The notes beneath the pieces were generated by a model that ran no database searches, was not told the origin of the DNA, and saw only the letters and a program-made list of their open reading frames with translations. DNA of 55,433 bases from JAJFVC01 sp039698075 (GTDB lineage: Bacteria > Planctomycetota > Planctomycetia > Pirellulales > Thermoguttaceae): contig JBDKTJ010000085.1 of assembly GCA_039698075.1 (NCBI GenBank), positions 1-55,433 of the forward strand. The letters run 5' to 3'. Shown here piece by piece: positions 52,510 through 55,433 of this stretch (the first letter of the stretch is position 1; each line of letters opens with the position of its first letter). The translations under genes and the position numbers were made by a program.

Positions 52510-53979
52510 ATGACCCAAGGTCCATCCGAAGCTCAACCGGAGAAGCAGCCGCGTCCCGATATCGACGACCCGCAGCTTACGCAATCCGTGAGCGAGGCCC
52601 TGCGCGATTTGGATCGCGAGGAGCCGCTTTCCCTGGCCGAGGAAATCGCATCCGAAGGCCGGGCGGCGCGCGATTCGCTCCGCGACCGCTACGAAAAAAT
52701 CAAGCAGTCCGGCGACACCTACATCGCCGAGTTGCAGCGGATGTCGATGGCCGAGTTGATCGAGACCGCCCGAGACGAAAACCTCTCCGACTACGCCGGC
52801 GTCAAACGCCAGGACTTGATCTTTCGCATCCTCAAGGAGCGGGTCAAGCTCAACGGGTTGATGTACGGCGAGGGCACGCTCGAAGTACTGCCCGACGGGT
52901 TCGGGTTTCTTCGCAGCCCCGACTACCATTACCTGTCTTGTCCCGACGACATTTATGTCTCGCCGAGTCAGATCCGCCGCTTCGGGCTGAAGACCGGCGC
53001 GACCGTTTCCGGCCAGATCCGCCCGCCGAAAGAGAACGAGCGATATTTCGCCCTTCTGCGCGTCGAGGCGATCAACTACCAAGACCCCAACCTGCTGTCC
53101 AACAAGATCGACTTCGAGGAGTTGACGCCGCTCCATCCCGACACTCGCATCCGCATGGAAACGACGCCCGAGGAAGTCGAGATGCGCGTGGTCGATCTGA
53201 TCGTGCCGATCGGATTCGGCCAGCGCGGGCTGATCGTCAGTCCGCCGAGGGCCGGCAAGACCATCTTGATGCAGAAAATGGCCAAGGCCGCGATCAAGAA
53301 CTATCCCGACCTGTACGTGTTCATGCTGCTGATCGACGAGCGGCCCGAGGAAGTCACCGACATGGAGCGCGAGGTGAAGGGCCCGAACTGCGAAGTGGTC
53401 AGCTCGACGTTCGACGAGACCGCCACCCGTCACATCCAAGTGTCGGAAATGGTGCTGGAGAAAGCCAAGCGTATGGTCGAGTACGGCCACGACGTGTTGA
53501 TCTTTTTGGATTCGATCACGCGATTGGCCCGGGCGTGGAACACCGAGTGCCCACCGTCGGGCAAGCTGCTTTCCGGCGGCGTCGATGCGAACGCCTTGAC
53601 GCGACCCAAGCGATTTTTCGGCTCCGCCCGAAAGGTCGAGGAAGGCGGGTCGCTCACCGTGATCGGCACCGCGTTGGTCGACACCGGCAGCCGCATGGAC
53701 GAAGTGATTTTCGAGGAGTTCAAAGGCACCGGCAACCAAGAGATCGTGCTCGACCACGCAATGGTCGATCGACGCATCTGGCCGGCCATCGACATCAACC
53801 GAAGCGGCACGCGCAAGGAAGAGATGCTGATGGATCCGGAGGAATATCGCCGCGTGTCCATTTTGCGTCGCGTGCTGAGCGACATGAATCCGCCCGACGC
53901 GATGGACCTGTTGGTCGGACGACTGCAAAAGTCCAAGAGCAACGCGGAATTCCTGATGAGCATGAACATGAAGATGTGA
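52510..53979 (+). CDS. rho: Transcription termination factor Rho
   Basis: 489 aa. Hexameric RNA helicase. A 70-residue charged N-terminal extension precedes the Rho N-domain (MSMAELIETARDENLSDYAG) and the RNA-binding cold-shock fold (GTLEVLPDGFGFLRSPDYHYL). The ATPase core has the P-loop in SPPRAGKTILMQKMA near 245, LIDERPEEVTDM (arginine finger region), FLDSITRLARAWN (Walker B) and the secondary RNA site GGVDANALTRPKRFFGSARK. ATG 52510 has TAGGAG upstream. An extra linker before the N-domain is common outside enterobacteria. Confidence 0.97.
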   Translation: MTQGPSEAQPEKQPRPDIDDPQLTQSVSEALRDLDREEPLSLAEEIASEGRAARDSLRDRYEKIKQSGDTYIAELQRMSMAELIETARDENLSDYAGVKRQDLIFRILKERVKLNGLMYGEGTLEVLPDGFGFLRSPDYHYLSCPDDIYVSPSQIRRFGLKTGATVSGQIRPPKENERYFALLRVEAINYQDPNLLSNKIDFEELTPLHPDTRIRMETTPEEVEMRVVDLIVPIGFGQRGLIVSPPRAGKTILMQKMAKAAIKNYPDLYVFMLLIDERPEEVTDMEREVKGPNCEVVSSTFDETATRHIQVSEMVLEKAKRMVEYGHDVLIFLDSITRLARAWNTECPPSGKLLSGGVDANALTRPKRFFGSARKVEEGGSLTVIGTALVDTGSRMDEVIFEEFKGTGNQEIVLDHAMVDRRIWPAIDINRSGTRKEEMLMDPEEYRRVSILRRVLSDMNPPDAMDLLVGRLQKSKSNAEFLMSMNMKM

Positions 53980-53985
53980 GAAGAA

Positions 53986-54065
53986 GGAGTTGGGAAACAG
54001 GAACCGGCATAAAACGTTGTCGGCCAGTGTCCTAGCCCCTTGTCCCTAGCCCCTTGCCCCTTGTT
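53986..54065 (+). repeat. Heptamer element between rho and ribH
   Basis: The right half is clean: CCTAGCC, CCTTGTC, CCTAGCC, CCTTGCC, CCTTGTT (54031-54065) ends exactly at the ribH ATG (54066). The left half is degenerate and G-rich (GGGAAAC, AGGAACC, 53992-54005), and complementary in type. Confidence 0.7.
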
Positions 54066-54572
54066 ATGCCAAACGTTTACGAAGGAAACACGACGGCGAC
54101 GTCCGGTCGATTTGCGATCGTGGTGTCGCGATTCAACGAGTCGATCACCTCGCGGCTTTTGGACGGCGCGGTGCAGACGCTGTTGGCCCGCGGCGTGGCC
54201 GACGATCGGATCGACGTGGCCTGGACGCCCGGCGCGTTTGAAATTCCCACCGTGGCGAACCAGTTGGCCGCCGGCGGTCGCTACGCGGCGGTGATTTGTC
54301 TCGGAGCGGTCATTCACGGCGAGACGCCGCACGATCAGCACATCAATCGGGCGGTCAGCTCCGCGCTGTGCGAGATCGGAGTCCACTACGGATTGCCCGT
54401 GTTGTTCGGCATCCTCACGTGCGACACGCTCGATCAGGCGGTCGCTCGATCGGGCGGACAGGCGGCCACCACCGGCAAGGACGGGCCCGAGGTCCACTTG
54501 GGCAACAAGGGCGTCGACTGCGCCAACGCGGCGTTGGAAATGATTGATTTGATGGCAAAGTTGCCGAGATGA
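54066..54572 (+). CDS. ribH: 6,7-dimethyl-8-ribityllumazine synthase
   Basis: 168 aa from ATG 54066 (MPNVYEGN). Penultimate step of riboflavin synthesis; usually assembles into pentamers or 60-mers. Motifs: IVVSRFNESITSRLLDGA (substrate loop), WTPGAFEIPTVANQLA, AVICLGAVIHGETPHDQHINRAVS with the catalytic His, and GLPVLFGILTCDTLDQAVARSG. No FMN riboswitch precedes it; the leader is a heptamer array without a Shine-Dalgarno. Next to nusB, a very common pairing. Confidence 0.97.
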   Translation: MPNVYEGNTTATSGRFAIVVSRFNESITSRLLDGAVQTLLARGVADDRIDVAWTPGAFEIPTVANQLAAGGRYAAVICLGAVIHGETPHDQHINRAVSSALCEIGVHYGLPVLFGILTCDTLDQAVARSGGQAATTGKDGPEVHLGNKGVDCANAALEMIDLMAKLPR

Positions 54573-54583
54573 AAAAATAGAGC

Positions 54584-54659
54584 GTGGCCGGTGGCCGGTG
54601 GCCAGTGGCCGGAGAAGACACACCTGCTGATCACGGACCACTAGCCACAGACCACTACA
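54584..54659 (+). repeat. Heptamer element between ribH and nusB
   Basis: GTGGCCG, GTGGCCG, GTGGCCA, GTGGCCG (54584-54611), spacer, then CGGACCA, CTAGCCA, CAGACCA, CTACA (54634-54659) ending exactly at the nusB ATG. Most bases of the left units can pair with the right units. Confidence 0.75.
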
Positions 54660-55094
54660 ATGTCTCGTCGCAGCCGGGCTCGAGAAGTCGCGTTTCAAGT
54701 CCTTTATGAGGACGATCTGAATCCACGTAATAATCCGGCGGTCGGCGACCAATGGATCGACCAGCGTCTCCAGGCCGACGATCTCCGGACGCTGGCTCGG
54801 CGGCTGGTCAGCGGCGTCCGGCAACATCGCGAGGAACTCGACGCCCTGCTGGAGCAGACGGCCGCGAATTGGAGCTTGCACCGCATGGCGGCCACCGATC
54901 GCAACGTGCTAAGGCTTGGGGCCTACGAGATTCTGCACGGCGACACGCCCGAACGCGTCGCGGTCGACGAGGCCATCGAGTTGGCCAAACGGTTCGGCTC
55001 GGCCCAGTCGTCGCAATTCGTCAATGGAATTTTAGACAAGGTGATGCACAGTAAGAAGGAGAGTGGCCAGGGGCCGGTGACCAGTGATCCGTGA
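54660..55094 (+). CDS. nusB: Transcription antitermination factor NusB
   Basis: 144 aa. Binds boxA RNA with S10 during rRNA transcription. All-helical protein with RRSRAREVAFQVLYEDDLNP at the N-terminus, RRLVSGVRQHREELDALLEQ, and the signature TDRNVLRLGAYEILHGDTP-RVAVDEAIELAKRFG-FVNGILDKV. The last 11 residues (ESGQGPVTSDP) are encoded by the start of a heptamer array, and the stop lies inside it. ATG 54660 directly abuts a C-rich array; no Shine-Dalgarno. Confidence 0.96.
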   Translation: MSRRSRAREVAFQVLYEDDLNPRNNPAVGDQWIDQRLQADDLRTLARRLVSGVRQHREELDALLEQTAANWSLHRMAATDRNVLRLGAYEILHGDTPERVAVDEAIELAKRFGSAQSSQFVNGILDKVMHSKKESGQGPVTSDP

Positions 55095-55147
55095 AGAACG
55101 ATTTCACTGACCACTGACCACTGACCACTGACCACTGACCACTGACC
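55062..55147 (+). repeat. Heptamer element between nusB and ftsY
   Basis: Twelve consecutive heptamers in one register: AGTGGCC, AGGGGCC, GGTGACC, AGTGATC, CGTGAAG, AACGATT, TCACTGA and then CCACTGA five times (55062-55145), then CC and the ftsY ATG (55148). The G-type half overlaps the nusB coding end; the C-type half fills the ftsY leader. Confidence 0.85.
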
Positions 55148-55433
55148 ATGGGCTTATTCGACCAATTCAAAAAAGGTCTCCAAAAGACCAAGCAACTACT
55201 GAAAACCGACATCCGCGACTTGTTCAAGGCGGAAGGCCGGCTGGTTGACGATTCGTTTTGCGCCGAACTGTTCGAGCGACTCATCAAAACCGACATGGGC
55301 GTCGACGCCGCTCAACAGATCGTCGATGAAATCGGCCAGGAGTTTCGCGCCCGGGTCGTGCATGAATCGGAGGTGATCGAGCCGATCAAAAGTCGCCTGA
55401 AAGCGATGCTCGCGCAACCGGCCGAGCCGATCC
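55148..55433 (+). CDS. ftsY: Signal recognition particle receptor FtsY (N-terminal part, cut by window end)
   Basis: Open from ATG 55148 to the end of the window, 95 codons seen. MGLFDQFKKGLQKTKQ and the helical N-domain (DDSFCAELFERLIKTDMGVD) are typical of FtsY; the GTPase domain lies beyond the window. It lacks the long acidic A-domain of E. coli FtsY. It is the receptor for Ffh (13235-14716). No Shine-Dalgarno; the leader is a CCACTGA array. Confidence 0.9.
   Translation, partial: MGLFDQFKKGLQKTKQLLKTDIRDLFKAEGRLVDDSFCAELFERLIKTDMGVDAAQQIVDEIGQEFRARVVHESEVIEPIKSRLKAMLAQPAEPI

Noticed and set aside
53980..54065. FMN riboswitch before ribH
   Set aside because: None of the conserved FMN-element segments is present; the gap is a heptamer array.
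55062..55147. CRISPR array
   Set aside because: Units are contiguous 7-mers without spacers and there are no cas genes.

Overview
The window looks like chromosomal DNA from a planctomycete, probably of the Pirellulales/Pirellula-Rhodopirellula type. This rests on content, not on any database search: a DUF1559 prepilin-like protein, two DUF1573 proteins with the SSSCGC motif, a BlaI plus M56-peptidase/CarboxypepD_reg fusion, a DUF6800-type small basic protein, a rhomboid starting MGIYDRDYYR, and CoaB and CoaC as separate genes. No phage, plasmid, rRNA or CRISPR signal is visible. Almost everything reads as core chromosome.

Layout. (1) 1-5175: an apparent ribosome-mediated attenuator (promoter, Ile/Val-rich leader peptide, antiterminator, terminator) in front of cimA-valS. 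(2) 5488-11822: tail-specific protease, a membrane-anchored coiled-coil protein, rhomboid, M32 carboxypeptidase and a zinc-ribbon protein, with a convergent DUF1573 gene (11922-12914, minus). (3) 13235-16813: ffh-rpsP-trmD-rplS-yraN. (4) 17107-22499: pheA-tpiA-secG-yicC-gmk-rpoZ-coaC-coaB. (5) 22719-25109: a frameshifted CcbP-like gene, a small minus-strand operon with an eIF1/SUI1 protein, and tRNA-Leu(CAA). (6) 25278-29868: blaI-blaR-like operon with two paired operators on its promoter. (7) 30067-37845, minus: complete F-type ATP synthase operon (atpZ-atpI-B-E-F-H-A-G-D-C). (8) 38069-42566: small proteins, a second DUF1573, purine nucleoside phosphorylase with an acidic protein, and DUF1559. 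(9) 42706-48634, minus: coiled-coil anchor protein, small protein, MacAB-like three-part exporter and a TatD-family hydrolase. (10) 48814-55433: polA-coaE-rho-ribH-nusB-ftsY (ftsY cut by the window end).

Two sequence-level systems stand out. First, the leader of cimA-valS has every element of classical translation-coupled attenuation: a 30-codon ORF with Ile-Ile-Val-Val near its end, a stop codon next to a 2:3 hairpin, and a mutually exclusive 3:4 terminator with a T-run. Second, many intergenic gaps are filled by arrays of degenerate heptanucleotides in exact 7-nt register. They run G-rich (GTGGYCR / GGGATTA type) just after or across the upstream stop codon and C-rich (the reverse complement) up to the next ATG. 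They occur before cimA, rpsP, tpiA, coaB, coaE, ribH, nusB and ftsY, and once in frame inside polA, in the linker between its two nuclease domains. Where the C-rich array abuts the start codon no Shine-Dalgarno is visible.

Promoters found here share a form: TTGAC(A/C/G), 17-18 nt spacer, then a TAxxxT-like -10, often TAG-starting. Coordinates were worked out by eye from the numbered sequence; motif positions in long proteins are approximate.
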